NCBI RefSeq assembly: GCF_037042905.1
Contig: NC_087258.1
Span: forward strand, 1,240,001 to 1,304,000
Source: Lytechinus pictus
Taxonomy: Eukaryota > Echinodermata > Echinoidea > Temnopleuroida > Toxopneustidae
Length of the DNA stretch: 64,000 bases
Direction of reading: 5' to 3'
Of the stretch, positions 11,492 through 26,400 are shown piece by piece (the first letter of the stretch is position 1; each line of letters starts with the position of its first letter). The translations under genes and the position numbers were made by a program. A model generated the notes under the pieces. It ran no database searches, was not told the origin of the DNA, and was given only the letters and a program-made list of their open reading frames with translations.

Positions 11492-14400
11492 CTGAAATGG
11501 ATACCAATATAAAATAACTTTTGAAAACAGAAAACAAATAATATGATGACTAAGAAACAATCAAGTTTTGTATTATCCTTATGGTCGTTAAATCAGAACG
11601 AAAACAGGAAATTTGTCATTTTTCCTGGCAAACACTAATAAAAGAGTAATAGATCGATAAAGGATTATTTTATTCTCAAGCTAAGAATATATATTGTGAA
11701 AACTTCAGCATTTTCAAAAAAGTTCCGAACAGGAAAAAAGAAGTCAAGGTATCGAGTTTTGTCTGGACTCTAGTCGGAAGAAAATAACAAGAAGACATGA
11801 CTGTAGATGTATTCTTGTCTGAACGACCTCATCAAACCGAAATGAATTGAATTGAATTGAATTTGAACATGTTGACGACACATGATTGTGATCTTATCTG
11901 ATCGTCTTTTGATAGTCAACAAGTCAACTTGGCTAGATTCTGGATTCGTCTTTTTGTCTTTTCGCCCGATGACCTGACTTGACGAGATCACGTCTCTCGT
12001 CTTATAGCTTGTCTCTGTGTTTTGAATAACATCACCTGCACGATTTGTACAATGGTGGGGCAATATTTGAAAGCCATAGCGCCATCTCTCGGTGAAATAA
12101 TGCACTCCCAGTCAAAGCAACAATAATTTGGGCTCAAACAATATTGTTCGTTTCTCATGGTGAAATAATATTTTTTGTCGAGTATAGATATGAATAATTC
12201 AAGAAATTGGAGAATTATATCGCGCATTAGAAATTGCATTTGAATCTCAATGCTCATCAAGAAACAACATTTTAAAAGATGTTTTCGTTTGAAATCTTGA
12301 CTTAAATTATGACATAAATTTCATTAACATGTCTATCTAATTCATATACATACGAGTCAGTGTTACTTGCCAATACAAGTAACTTTAATGATTACTTTAT
12401 GATTACTGTAATTATAGTTCCATGAATAATAACAACAGCACCTGAAGAAGGTGGTGGGGTGGTCAGAGTGGCCTCCTAACAGAATTTCTAACGACCATTT
12501 TTCCAGCCTCAACTAATTTTAGTCAGAAAAGTGCCTCCAGTGTTGTGTTAGCCCTTTTTTTGTCAGAGTCCCCATTTCCAACCCGAAAAAAATTTCACGG
12601 TATGCCATGGCTAATAATTCTATGATTGTCATGTGACTTACCTCAAACATGAAGGCAACGGGGAGAGCTGTGGCGATCGCGATCAACCAGATGAAGAGGA
12701 GAATGAACTTTGTTCGACTGACCGTAAATTTAGCCTTGAACAGGACAGGGCTACTAACTGCGAAATATCTTTGACAGTGAAGGAGAGAGGGGGAGGGAGA
12801 ACAAAATTGTATTAAAAAAATTGTAAGCATATCGTGTAGAATATCATAAAGAGCTTATCAAAAATCAAAATGTTAGGGGGTACTTTGGAAAAAAAAGTGT
12901 CATTATTCCTCTCATTGTGAAATATATGCGATTTTGGGCGGCAGGAGAGGGCAGCCTGTCACCAAACGCAAGGCAGGGCCTTGACCAGATGAGAGACTGG
13001 TTAACACGACAGAGAGAGAGAGCGAGAGAGGGGAGGGGACGGCAGAGAGAGGGGGAGGAGGCAAAGAGAGAGGGAGAGGGGATATGGGATGGGGGATCAT
13101 TTGCCTTCAGGGTTTTTTAAGTTGAAGCCAACGCTGTTGTCAAATTTATTCCCAAAATAAACATCGATCAAAATGTGAAAAAAGTTCATATGAACCCATA
13201 ATATTAGATAAATAACAAGATGATATGCATATACGGAAAGTAGCGAGTGACGTCACAGACTACAATTTAAAAAATTCATAGCTCTATCATCAATTAATGG
13301 ATTTCGCCAAACCGTTATTATTAATATCTTTCTATTTTTCTGCTGTTATTTATGCCAACTAGACGTCAGTGTATAGGCCTTCCATTTACAACTACCATTA
13401 TCTTGACCATCCTTGAAAGAATTATAATGACGACAATGGAAGCCCAAACTTTTATTACTTATTTCTTATGCAACTCTATTGGAATAGAATCGATTCTGCT
13501 GGCCCTTAAAAATGATAATAATAAAAACACACGCACTTGTTTGTTTTAAAATCCTACTATCGCCTGCGTTGAAAACAAAGGACGGTAAGTGTATAGTCGG
13601 GAAAAAATTATATAATTGTCATTAATAATTAATCATCATGAAAAATTGAATAGCTCGAGTATTCCATTCGCAAAGTCATTACAATTGGAGTGCGGGGGAG
13701 GGTTCTATGGCTATATGCAATCAGTATCTCGGTCACATTGGTAAACAGATGCGACACGAGGATATTTCAATAGGGGGGGGGGCTAAATCAATGTGACAAC
13801 ATATTTTTTTCTAACTAAATTATATTTACACTACCAAGATCTCCTCCTTTCATACCATTCTACCTTCTTTCTTACCCCCCCTCTCTCTCTCTCCCTCTTG
13901 TTGTTATACTCTCCTGTTTTTGAATACTTTTTTATGTTCTTTACTACTTATCCCTCTGCACCCCCCCCCCAACCTGTGGCAACGTCCCTGAAGAGCGATT
14001 ACACCTGTATCGGACACTATCATGTCACGTGATTCACTCTTCACCAGTATAATCATATAGTTATAATACATCGGAACGACGTCTCTCAGCGCTTTATTCT
14101 CAGTATTTGAAATGCAACATAATAAAATAATATAATTTAACATTTGATATCATTTACACGTATTTAATACTTATTATTAGTTTTTTCATATCTAATTTGA
14201 TTTATCTGATAAAGTATTATTTTTTAAAACTTGTTATTAATTTTTTAAACATTTTTAATTAAATATCTTATTTCATTCTCACCTGTCTATGGCTATAGCC
14301 ATCATGGTAAAGACCGTGCAGTTAAATCCTATAAACCTCAGATAACGATGTAGTTCACATTGGATATTATAGGCCCATAGAATCGACCACGTTGATTGGT

Positions 14401-17400
14401 AGAATTCGGTCACGTGGAACAGTACCACCAGGGAGGCGAGGAGATCCGCTGAGGTGGTCAAATTAAGAAAGGAAAATGTATGAAATTAGTAAAAGTATGA
14501 TAATAATAATGATATGATTATGACAATATTAATATGAATGAATAATTGCTTTACATCATACGTTAGGGGAATATGATTTTGTATACATTATTATTGAAAA
14601 ATGATATTTTGTGAAAATGGAAGAAAACAATTGTTTATTTGAATTTTTGCCTCACTACTCCTACCGTAGATTAGTTCTACTTAACGTCTTAAACACAAAT
14701 CAATTACAGATTGTGATTGTCTGAAAAATCAAGTAAAGATTGATTTTTGAAGTTACATTTTATTACATCTAAGGTATCCTTTTACAACCGTCTTGACCAA
14801 CGGCGTTAATAAGCCCCGCTCTTACTGCATAATAAAAATAATTAACATTTCATTAGCGACACCAGAGACCGTTTTTGTGTCAAGGGAAAGTTCTGTCCAT
14901 ATATTCACTTCCATTGCCATTATTGATTTCCATATAAAAAATCTCTAAATGGAAGAATTTTTTTTTCACGAATACCCGTGACTTAGAAAATATGCATACT
15001 AAAAACAAAGTATGCAAAGAATGAAAAGTGCTTTCAGACACAACGTCTAAACATCTACTCATATTTGAATGAATTATACCTTATCAAAGAGGCAGTTATT
15101 AGAGATTCTATTAAGATATGACATTTCTTCAATTTTCGTCTTCTCACTGAATTTTGAATTAATGTGGAAATTTGTAAATATATACAAACTTATTCGCATT
15201 GATCTTTATGGAACTGGGATTTGGGATCCGGTGCGTGTTTGATAAAGCTGTTCGTAAGTAATAAAGAGCGACTTTAAGAACGACTAGTGAACCTTTCTTA
15301 CGCGCTAAATAATCACCAATGAACATTAATGATGAATATCATTTACCACAAGAAAGGATTACATGAATGATAATAGCATCCATGTCTGATATTCTATTCG
15401 ACTCTTAGGAATTTAATGGAAATTATGATAACCAGACAAGAACTGGCATCTACAATTATATAAAATGGGCCTTTTTCGTAACATGTTTTCTTAAAATTAT
15501 TGTCCGCAAAGACATAATTTTGCTTTTCAGTTTAATACTAAAAATCAATTTAAAAAAATGTCAGGTAAATAAAATCGTGTTAATGAATACTGTTAGATTT
15601 CCTGTTCTTTGTTCTATTCGCATTTTTTTGTTTCATTCTCCTGTAATAGTTTTTATTGACTGCTTTTCTTCTGGTGAAATAGGGCTCTGAATATATGATT
15701 ATACGACGTAATTTGTTGGGAATAAAAGCAACTATAGGAAAATATGGGGGGGGGGGGAAATCCTTGGCCTATTTTGTCATAGGAGAAACTGTTTGATTGT
15801 ATACGTCGACATTGAAATTGTTATATCTCAGAAATAGAAGAGACAAAGACGATATGACAGAGGAAAAGATGGATATACGACCAAGGAATAGAAAGGAAAG
15901 AGAGAAGGGAGAGATAGGATTATTAGTTTCTATAAATATTATGTCAAATCCATCACAAAATTAGATTGTGTAAAGAAAAATGTCACAATTTTTCCTCGCC
16001 CAATACGGCATATCTGGCCCCTCAAAATCTTTGGCACATAACAGTCCTGAGACTAGGGGAGACAGACATTGAGAGAGAGAAAGAGAGAGAGAGAGAACCT
16101 GATACATCTAAAGTAGATGCTAACACCCCATACAGTGTCCTTAAAAGGGTCCTGTTACAACACGTTAAGTGTTAGCATATGGCAACACCGCAATTTAAAG
16201 GGAATTAGTAGGTCAGATGATCGTCAAAGAATACGAGTAACGGAAATGCATACACAGAAACTCATTTTAATATATGCATGATAGTTTCTCTTTAAAATAC
16301 TTTGAATATAATTATCATTATCAATCATAACAACGACTTCTTACTTACATATCATAATGTTATGTACATGTAATTTTTTAATTAACTAGAAAATTCTCTA
16401 TGATTTATTTCATGTTTCGCTAATCACTTCCTTAATATCAAAAGGCAAAATATACCCCGAAGTCAAATTTTGGCAGAAACCATGAACGAATTTCAAATTT
16501 CAATAAAATTATCATGACGTCACATGAGCATGATGCGAGCAGCTCCCCATAATTTGTGGTATTTAATATAAATTCCAGTAAATGATATTTCCCACGATTT
16601 TACATGTAAATTCACATGATCAGACTGCTTTATTCATGTTATTGGTACCCACTTTGTAAAGAAAGACATATATTTTGTTATATGTAATAAAGAATTTATA
16701 TCATTGCAAAAGACATTGGGATATTTTTGTAAGCTGAACATTTTAAACCCCCACTGAATTAATAAACTAAAAATGCGGATTCTTTTGAATTGAATAAACA
16801 TAGCTTACCTACGCAATCGAGAAATTACGATTTTCCACTCGAAGAGATCTTTTAGCATGCTCAAGCTTAAGTCTTAAGATTTATTCAACCATAAAGTGAA
16901 GTAATATCACTATTATTTTCTTATTTGACTCCTCCCTCACAAGTAATATTAAATTGAATTATGATTGAGCACGGGTTGGCATTACGTCAATCGGTTTATG
17001 TCTCGAAAACATTTTCAGTTAGGGTTTATTCAATGTTGCTCTTGAGGTTTTTTTCCGTAATGCATCGGAAACATGATTTATCAAAACTAAAGGATACTAG
17101 AATCTTTCAACCCCTAACCTTTGAGCGGCGAGATAAAAAAACAAATATAATATAGAAAATATACATAAATCATTTCTAAATATGTTAGATCTGTAGATTG
17201 TGAACAGTGTCGGCACCACCGGGGGGGGGGGCTATGTTTTTTAAGTACTGCAAAAAGAAAAAAACACAGGGGGAGGGGGGTATTCCTATTTTTCAATTCG
17301 TGTATAAACAAATCTGCTTCATGTATAATTTTTCAAATGAAGGTTTGTATCAAATTTCATGCTGTAAATCTTGAGACCGAATTACACACACACACGCACC

Positions 17401-20400
17401 CACCCTTATACGTACATACGAAAATACACAAGGCCTTCTTTCGGAATAAGGCGTTTTCGCTCATGACGCACGACTGATTCAAGAATATTCTCTGCTGAAT
17501 AATACGCGCCGTATTTATAAGCTAAAAAAACAACAATCGAATGCTTTCCATGACAATGCAACAACTAAGAAGTCTTTGTCGAAAATTGGTGAATCAATTC
17601 GTCCTGGTTTCTGGACAAGCAATTAAACGTATTTGCAAATTTCGTTAGCTCCGAAACTTAGGACGAAACTACTGTTCCAGTTTTCGTCAAAAACCTCCCA
17701 GCTGTTCCTCGTCATTTGACGGGCATTTTTAATATATTGATTGTGTTCGTGAATCCGTTGTGCATCGTGGAGTGAACATCCTTAATGATACAATCACACG
17801 ACTCATTTTTAAGACCTTCCACGCCCCTACACCCACACACTCTATAATTTCCTTGAAACAACAACCAAGAAACTCTATTACCCTTCGCCGTTTCTGGATT
17901 TTCCGCGCTTTTCATCTAATAGTGATTTGTCTCAATTTCACTGACGAGTTAGTACAATAAGTGTCAACAGTGCGCTTTTAGGTCGTTTTAAGGCTGCAGT
18001 TAATAAGTGTTGTTTGATGTGTTTTTTCGGGGGAAAGAGAAGTGTAACTTAATACAAAGCTAATTGGCTCATCTAACAACATTCGAAATTTATTTTCCTT
18101 AGAAATTTATAACTGTAACGATCAAATACATTTGGGATCCCTTACTACTAGCTTACTACTAGCTTTTTTGTCAATTCAAATATTTTAGAATGCTAACTCA
18201 TTGTTTGAAATGCTGTTATTGCGAAAGCATTCTGCTTATTTGATTCCCAACTGAATAATTCACTTTTTACATTTTCAATAAGTTTGATAAGGGGATAACG
18301 AATAATAATTTCATCTGGCCTTGAGCTTATCGTATAAGTTGCGTCACTTTAAAATGCTGTGGGAAGGGGACATGTGAAGTTTCATATTTCTAATCAGTTC
18401 ATAGTGGTCCTCCCCTACTTAAAAGATCCAAGTGTCACACAGCGTGACCAGTGTGTTCACATAGCCGACTAAATGATAGTATTATTTACTCTGTTGAAAG
18501 GCTCAAATTCAACAGTGAAGGTAACTGTTCACAGCGTGTTCACATTGCCGACTATGTGTTTATTATGTTTCATACTGTTGTAATGCTTCAATTAATAGTG
18601 TGAGAGCGATTTAACATTGTGGTCCACACTGTATACACACTGTGTTCTTTCAGTAGGATTGTTTCTCTCTAAGGGGGTAGGAGAGCGACCGCTCATATGA
18701 TTTATCAAGTAATTAGCAAAAAATAGAGCGAAAGAGGATTATAGAACAGAACAAAAAGAACAAGAAACGAAAAGAGAAGAGAAGAGAAGAGAAAGAGAGT
18801 CAAGTAAAAAGTATGTTTTATCGTCGAATTCTATCTTAGCCCTGTACTTCAATGGGAAGTATTTTGAGATAGTCTTCCTTCCTCTATCAAAATACTCCCG
18901 GGCCCCGTCTTACAAAGAGTTGCGATTGATCCGATCAACCACAACTATGGAAAGCCAGCAACGTCAACATCTATAATGCATGCTTATTCAAAATATTTTC
19001 TAGATACGATGTACATTCATGCATTCATTTTCTTGTTCACAAAGTACATTGTACAAATTTCATTTAAATAAAATTATGACATTGATGGATGTGCATATAT
19101 TTGAGCTTGATCGGATCAATCGTAACTCTTGGTGAGATGGGGCTCAGGTGCCGCCGCGGCTTTGATTTGCTACCTTTTCTTAGATAGGCCAACTGAAAAT
19201 GGGTCCTGAAGCCCGTAAAACAAAGCTAAGCAATGATTGTAGAACAAATTTTCACGATTGATTGCATTGACTACATCAATCGTGAAAATCAAGCGTACGA
19301 TCAATGGTCACAAAAAAATCACGTTGTTAACCACGTCAAAGTAATTAGGGAATGTTCATGAAATAACGTACCTGGCATCTTATCTTGGTATTTATTCATA
19401 TCTTGGTATATAATATTTGCTATTGTACGATGTAACGTGACTACTACATGTATAAGATCAAATTGCGCACGTTCTTGTAATGATTTTTATGCCATGATTA
19501 TATGTAAGACCATTTTTTTTTGTATTTACTGAACATGAGTGTCCTGTTAAAAAGAAATGAATGAATAAATAAATATATATATATATATATAAATAAATAA
19601 AGAGATGAACAAGTTATAGGTAATGGATAAATAAAGGAATAGATGAATAAGTAATTAATAAATTGATTAATAAATGAATATAAATACAAAATAATCAAAT
19701 AAATACACAAATAAATATATCAATTACAATGAATTAATGAATTGTTTTTCTTTGAGTTACATGTATAAAACTTAAGTAATGAATTACATTTTACCTGGCT
19801 TTCTGGTATTTGTTTATGTAAGTGCAAGCGAAGATCAATCCTTAGCAACTGACCCGTTTACTATATTCATTTTAAAATGGCATGGAAACTAGAAAACCTA
19901 CTACGACTGTTTCCATCTTAATAGCCTCAACAGGATTTCCGTTTTAAACCATGTGACCACCGTAATATGAGAAGAGTCGGGTAAGTGTTGCGCTTTATCA
20001 CAAAGTGATGTCCTCTTCACTTTCTCTGGAGAATAAAACTAATAAATGGAAGCACATCAGCCTCAAAGGGCCTATTGACTTACATTATAATTAGTGCTAT
20101 TGGGGACACTCTAGTCGTAAACATAAGCTTTAAGGGTCAGCTTAAGAGAATCAGAATGGGCAATGTCCAACAATAATTTTTTACTAGGCCATTATCTTCT
20201 ATGTCGCCCCTGGTATCAAATTAAAGGTAATTTGGGGGGTGCGCTCTTACACCGGGAATTTGTGACTTAAATCTAAAAAGGTTTACGTGGATTTCAGCAA
20301 CCCTAGGGGTAAACTGGTAATTTAGTATTATGTGACGTGCTTTCAATTCTGTGGAAAAGGCTCTGGAGTTTGACCTTTGCTTTAAACCTGCTTTAAAATA

Positions 20401-23400
20401 ATTAAAACTCCTAATTTTGTTGAATTTGTAACCATTTGTAATTCGTGACTATTACAATGACGGGCTTTATGATACTTTCTGTTTTTCTACAAAATTCATC
20501 TCGGGTTTGTATGTAATTACAGTAGTAAAATAATACTGACCCTTTTCACATAAAACTTTTCTACATGAAGTATGTATAATGATAATAGGGTCGGCTAAAC
20601 CATAGACCTGGTATAATCATAACCAATCTTTCTTATCGATTTCATTTAATTAATTGATTGAAATGAAATTTCAATTGTTGACTTGACTGCTCTTCTCTTT
20701 GTACTGGTACCATTAATAATGCAACAAATAGAATCATTAATCCTCTCGTTATCTACTATATTGTAGTTGGTAATGAACAAACTTATCGGTATTAGTTTTA
20801 CTTCTTTCCCATAAAAAAACCTAAAAGAAAAAGTGTTTCAAGCATTATACCAACTTCATTTGATTCAGTAGTTTGTGATTTGTTTTACCTGAAACCAATA
20901 TACATGTAAAACTCTCTTTTATTAGTCCTTCATCTGTCATGTGATACCGGTAAATTGCGGTAGAGTTATGGGCCTCATCTCACACATAGTTGGGATTCAT
21001 TAATCACAATTATGAATAGCTAGCAAAGCTAAATCTAAAATACAGAATGTTATTTTTTTCTAAATATGAATAAATTTATTTATAAATTCGAGCGCTTCTT
21101 CTCGTGTTTAAAAGGACTTTCATTGAATGCACCAAGCGCCTTTACCAGCTGGAGCTAAAGCCGGGGATAATAATAGTACGTCACTAAATAGGTTACTAGA
21201 TAATCGGCGCCTCCTAAATATTATATTATCATTATTATTATTGCATTATTATTATTATTATTATTATCATTATTATTAGTATTATTATTGTTATCATTAT
21301 CATTAGTATTATTAATCTTATTATTATTAATATCATCATTATTATTATTTTTTTTTTATTATTATTATTACTATTATTATTATTTCCCTTGTCAACAACT
21401 TGATGCCCTGTTGTGGAGCGTTGTGGCCCAGTGGATTAGTCTTCTGACTTTGAAACAGAGGGTCGTCGGTTCGAATCCCAGCAGGGCCCGCTGGGAGAAC
21501 AGTTTTCAGACCTGAAGTGGCTTCCCTGGGTAAAAATATCAATATCATTTTTATTATTATATTAAACAGCAACCGGACTTCTTCCAGAAATCTAGGATTA
21601 TTTTTCTATATTCTATTAAATGGGTCCTCTTCTCATTGTTCACTTCTCTTTCTAATTTAAGACCTTCCGTAGGATATGAGCTTTTTATAATTATTATTAT
21701 TATCATTATTATAATTATTATTATTATAATTATTATAATTATTATTATTATAATTATTATAATAATAATTATTATTATTATCATCACTATTATTATTATT
21801 GTTGTTATTATCATCATCATCATCATACGTGAACAATTATGACATTGATGGATTTTCATTACTGAGATTGAACAGATCAATTGCAACTCTATGTGAGACA
21901 GGGCACTGAATGGATATTAACGATTAATATAAATCACACTAATCAAATTTGCCATCGAAATCCGGTGGGAATCATATCAAAATCATTCATTTAGGTATTT
22001 TACTTCTTATTACAAGAAGAAACCGAAACAGGTCGTGCAGTCCATTTGATCTGCTTGGGATAAAATAATATATATGCATACAAAAAAGGAAATGATAATG
22101 AAGTAACGTTTTATCTCTTAAACGAAAATAATTGAAAGCAAAATTCTTGCTGAGTTTTGCGTTAACACATTTTAAATAGCATTTTAAAACAATTTGACAT
22201 ATACAGTATATATACAGTATATATATATATATATACTGTATATATATATATATACTGTATATATATATATATATACAGTGTATATATATATATATCATAA
22301 TCAACATTACAAAACATTAATCATTAAGAGAATATATACATGAGATGATCATCATAATCTCTAAGATCTCATGAAGAATGTCCAAATATATATATATAAT
22401 ATATATATGTATATATATATATATATTTCTTTTCAAAGATACAGGAGGTCTTACTACATGGAAGAAAACATATACAGCAGGTGTGTAGTTATTATTTGAA
22501 AGAATTTCGGTATCAAAGCAGAATCAATTCGCATGCGTGACTGTTGATTTGAATTGTGATAAGATAAGCAAATATAAATGAATATAAAGCTCAAATTTTG
22601 AATCATCTTTTAACTTTCAGATGTGACAATACATATCTATAGAATTCACTTTAAAAATAAAACATTATTCAGAATGATGTTTTTTTTTCTGCGCCAGTCT
22701 TATTAAAATAAAAGATAATTTACCAGACGGAGTATTGAGTGGGAATGTGTTGTTTAATTATTAACAAGAGGCCGGATAAACGAATATCCGCGCGCTGTAC
22801 AATCTAGCGACAAGGCACATCACCAGTCATAATCAACACCTTAGCGTGACTCATTTTTCATTCATATTTTCTTCTCCCTCAATATCTAAAGTAACTATCC
22901 AACCAATGTAATAAAAACAACTCTACTAAATCTAACATAACACAATTATATGTATCACCTACTAATCCATTAACATATCTAAAATTGTGAAACAAACCTC
23001 ATTTGTTTTACTTTCTCTTTACAGCATAAAATATTAAATTGCCTTTCTACACTTACATCATCTACAAACTGAAAACCAAAAAAATGTTTTTCAACACACA
23101 ATTCATTTCTACTTGCATAAAAAGGATCCCATTTAACTTCAGCAATCATAAAAAAAACCATTACAAATCCTCATAATTAAGCAGTTTTAAAGTCACATAT
23201 AAATCATTTGACATTTTATCTTTATCTCCTTAATATCCACTGAAAATGGTATATAGGGCAAGTCTGCTAAAAGAATAAAACACAGCAATAAAATACCACA
23301 AATATACTCTAAAAAGATAAATGAAGCTATAGTAAACTCCAATCAAAGTCTTATCTATGAAAAGCAAGAAACTTTCAAATAGAAAATTGTCTGCATACAT

Positions 23401-26400
23401 TATAAATCCTGCCTATCAATTGACATACAAGCATAATTTACACAAATGCACTGTTAAAGTCAAATATAAACAATATCCCACAAGCAAAGGGGGATAAAAA
23501 CTTATTCATAATCCCTATGCCAGATTGATAATAAAACAACAATATCAGATACATGACAGGTATGATGATAAACAATTACTTAGTAAAAATATATTAAATC
23601 CAAATAAGATGAGGATATGATATGCATCAATAAACAAATGTCTATAGTAAGCAATCAAAACATTAATGTGAGGCAAAATAGCAATAACTAAACAATGATT
23701 ATATTTGTACCAATGATTACCTGTCAATAAACTATCCAATTAACACTACTCCATTAAACTGTATGGTGTAAGCAATATAAAAAATACATTTAAATCAAAC
23801 ATGAGTTCTGCTACCTCTCATTTCACATCAGCTGTAATTTACAATTCAGACAACAAGTAGTAATCTCTTCACCACTCTAACTCTTCGCTCCAACTCTTCA
23901 GTCTTCACCCCACCTTCACTTCATAGGAACACATGTCAACCTGCATCATGCTACATATTTGCACCTTACCCTCTACCTCTTCACTCTATCTCTTCATCCA
24001 ACCTTCACTTCATACGGACACATAACAACCTGCATCATGCTACATTCTTGCACCTTACCCTCTACCCCTTCACTCTATCTCTTCATCCAACCTTCACTTC
24101 ATAGGAACACATAACAACCTGCATCATGGTACATTCTTGCACCTTACCCTCTTTTATGAAACAACCATTTCAGTCATTCCAGTCTATTCAACTCTTCAAA
24201 CAGTAATACCCAGCACAATGTCTACCTCCAAGGTAATTAAAAAAAAATAAGCAAGCAAAGATCAAAGACAGTACACTAAATCACACATCAACAAACAATG
24301 AAAAAGTCACATCCTAAACTCAGCGGATTTCCAAAACATGGATGAACTGTTAACTCTTGAACTAATGAAAGTGTCAAAGTACATGTTAAAAAATAAATAA
24401 AAAAGTACATTGCATATATAATCAAGCATAAGCAAGGTTGACAAAGAAAAATACATAATTAACAACAGTTTAATGTAGGACAACCTGAAAAATGTACATA
24501 TACAATAAGTCAACGCATAAAACATGCAGGATCCAGTCCTAATAAACACTTATCATGGAATGAAGGGTAGATGGGGCCCTATAAAGGGGCGTCTAGCAAT
24601 TGGGGGAGGGGAATGAAGAGGGGGGGAACTTTGGAGGGTGGTCATGGGCTGTGGTGAACAGGCAAGGCTGGATCTGGTAGTCATCTGCTGCTGGGATATC
24701 GGGGGTGACGCCTGACTGTAAAATATCGGATACCTTATGGGTACTGGAACCTATGGGGTTGGAAAAAATGGGAATGATGGGCAGGCGACTATCTCTGTGG
24801 GATAGGGGCACATGCAGACACAAGATTGGAACATTGAGGGATGTCACGAGGGATGGGTGTGGGAGTTCTCAGCTGAGGAATGGCAGATGGAGTAGGGGCA
24901 AGAAACATGGGTATGCCGTCATAAGCTGGGGGCCCTGGATGGTCAGGGAAACTGTAGGCTGTTAGTCGAGGATGGTTGGTAGTACTGAATGTCATCTGAA
25001 GGTCAGCATCAAAGGAACCATGGGCTCTCGAAGCAGGCGCGGACCGTGATCATGAGCACCACGGGCTACTGTCACAGATGAAGAACCGATATCATGGGCA
25101 CCACGGGCTATTGTCACTGAAGAAGAACCGTGATCATGGGCACCACGGGCTATTGTCACTGAAGAAGAACCGTGATTATGGGCACCACAGGCCCGGGGGG
25201 GGGGGCACTCGACCAAAAAAGTAGTAGGTATGTGCCGCGGGCGAAACAAAAAACGGGGGCCTTGGAGCGGGCTTATTGTAAAAAGGAGGGTCCTCGGAAC
25301 GGGCTTCGAAACTACAATGTTTGTGAAAACGGGGGTCCTTGGAACGGGTTGCCTGCGTGTGAGTGCATGCAGCTAGCCCGGCGGCACGGGCGCCGGGTGC
25401 GCTAGCGCAGATGCGATGGTCGGACAGCGCTCTGTGGCCGCTTTTCACCAAAATTGCGGCTCATTGTAACAGATCAATGTGGCCGGAACGGTGAAACGGA
25501 AAATATGCGAAGCTGTGGAGCGGATTTCTTCCTTCTTTTTTATCGATAAGAAGATAATGCTATGCTTTGGAGCGGCTTTCTTTGATCTTTTTCTCAATAA
25601 GACAAAAATGCTATGCCTTGGAACGGAAATTTGAGTGTAAAAATGGGGGTCCCCTCCGCGGCACATACCCACTATGCATTATATACTGAGTGCCCCCCCC
25701 CCCGGGACCACAGGCTAAAGATGGAGGACGGTGATCAAGGGCACTTCGCTCTACTGAAGGACCACGGTCACGGGCACCATGGGCTAGCGACGGAGGGTCG
25801 TGGCCATCGGCACAACAGGCCTCCTTCATTGGGGTGGAATCAAAGGTGACATGATTCGGCATCTCTGAGTCATGGACTGTATCGCCGGTTACTGTTATAG
25901 GGATGACTTCTGCAGAATCTGGTGGGTAGCGATGAGGGTGGTCATCAGTCATCTCGAAGGTACGAAAAATGGCCGGAGGAAGATCACTTAGGCTATCAGA
26001 GTGTGGTTGGTCATGTGACTGAAAGTACCGTGTACTGATGTAAGGAACATGGTACGAGGATTGTGACGTGTCATGTTTGTGGGGTGTAGTGTGTAAATGG
26101 CCAGGTGAGTGTGGAGATGTCAAGATGTTTGATTCCAACTCAAGCACAAAATCGTCACCGCGCGAAACGAACGAGCACTATTTTTTTAGCGGATCCGAAT
26201 CGGTTAAGTGTAACTGATCAGCTGCCGGATCATGCGAGCACGGCGAAACGACCGAATGAGGCAAGCATGACTTATCATCCAACGAATCGGGCGAGCGCAG
26301 TGAAACGTGAGGATCGGACATGAGCAGCGAAACGATAGAATCGGGCTTGTGGAATGAGCAGGCCGAAACGAGCAAGTGCAAATCATCGAGCTCAGGCAAC

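Larger units (their letters stand above)
20970..21906. mobile_element. MITE split by a later composite insertion (SINE plus ATT tracts)
   Basis: The left end (20970-21035; GGGCCTCATCTCACACATAG then TTGGGATTCATTAATCACAA) and the right end (21830-21906; ATTATGACATTGATGGA to CTATGTGAGACAGGGC) are the two halves of the MITE family seen intact at 18901-19144, but here they lie about 790 bp apart. The separating DNA holds a short GC-richer block, two (ATT)n microsatellites and a tRNA-like SINE. Confidence 0.55.

Noticed and set aside
10781..11512. Plus-strand and off-frame minus-strand frames over receptor exon 4
   Set aside because: They are shadows of the real exon, which carries all class A receptor motifs in its own frame.
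21411..21490. Functional tRNA gene
   Set aside because: A and B boxes are present, but the cloverleaf cannot be closed, and a related 3' tail recurs elsewhere, as in a SINE.
25176..25451. 91-codon minus-strand frame rich in Pro, Ala and Arg
   Set aside because: It lies inside the nested 515-bp TIR element, which looks non-coding and has GC-rich tandem motifs.
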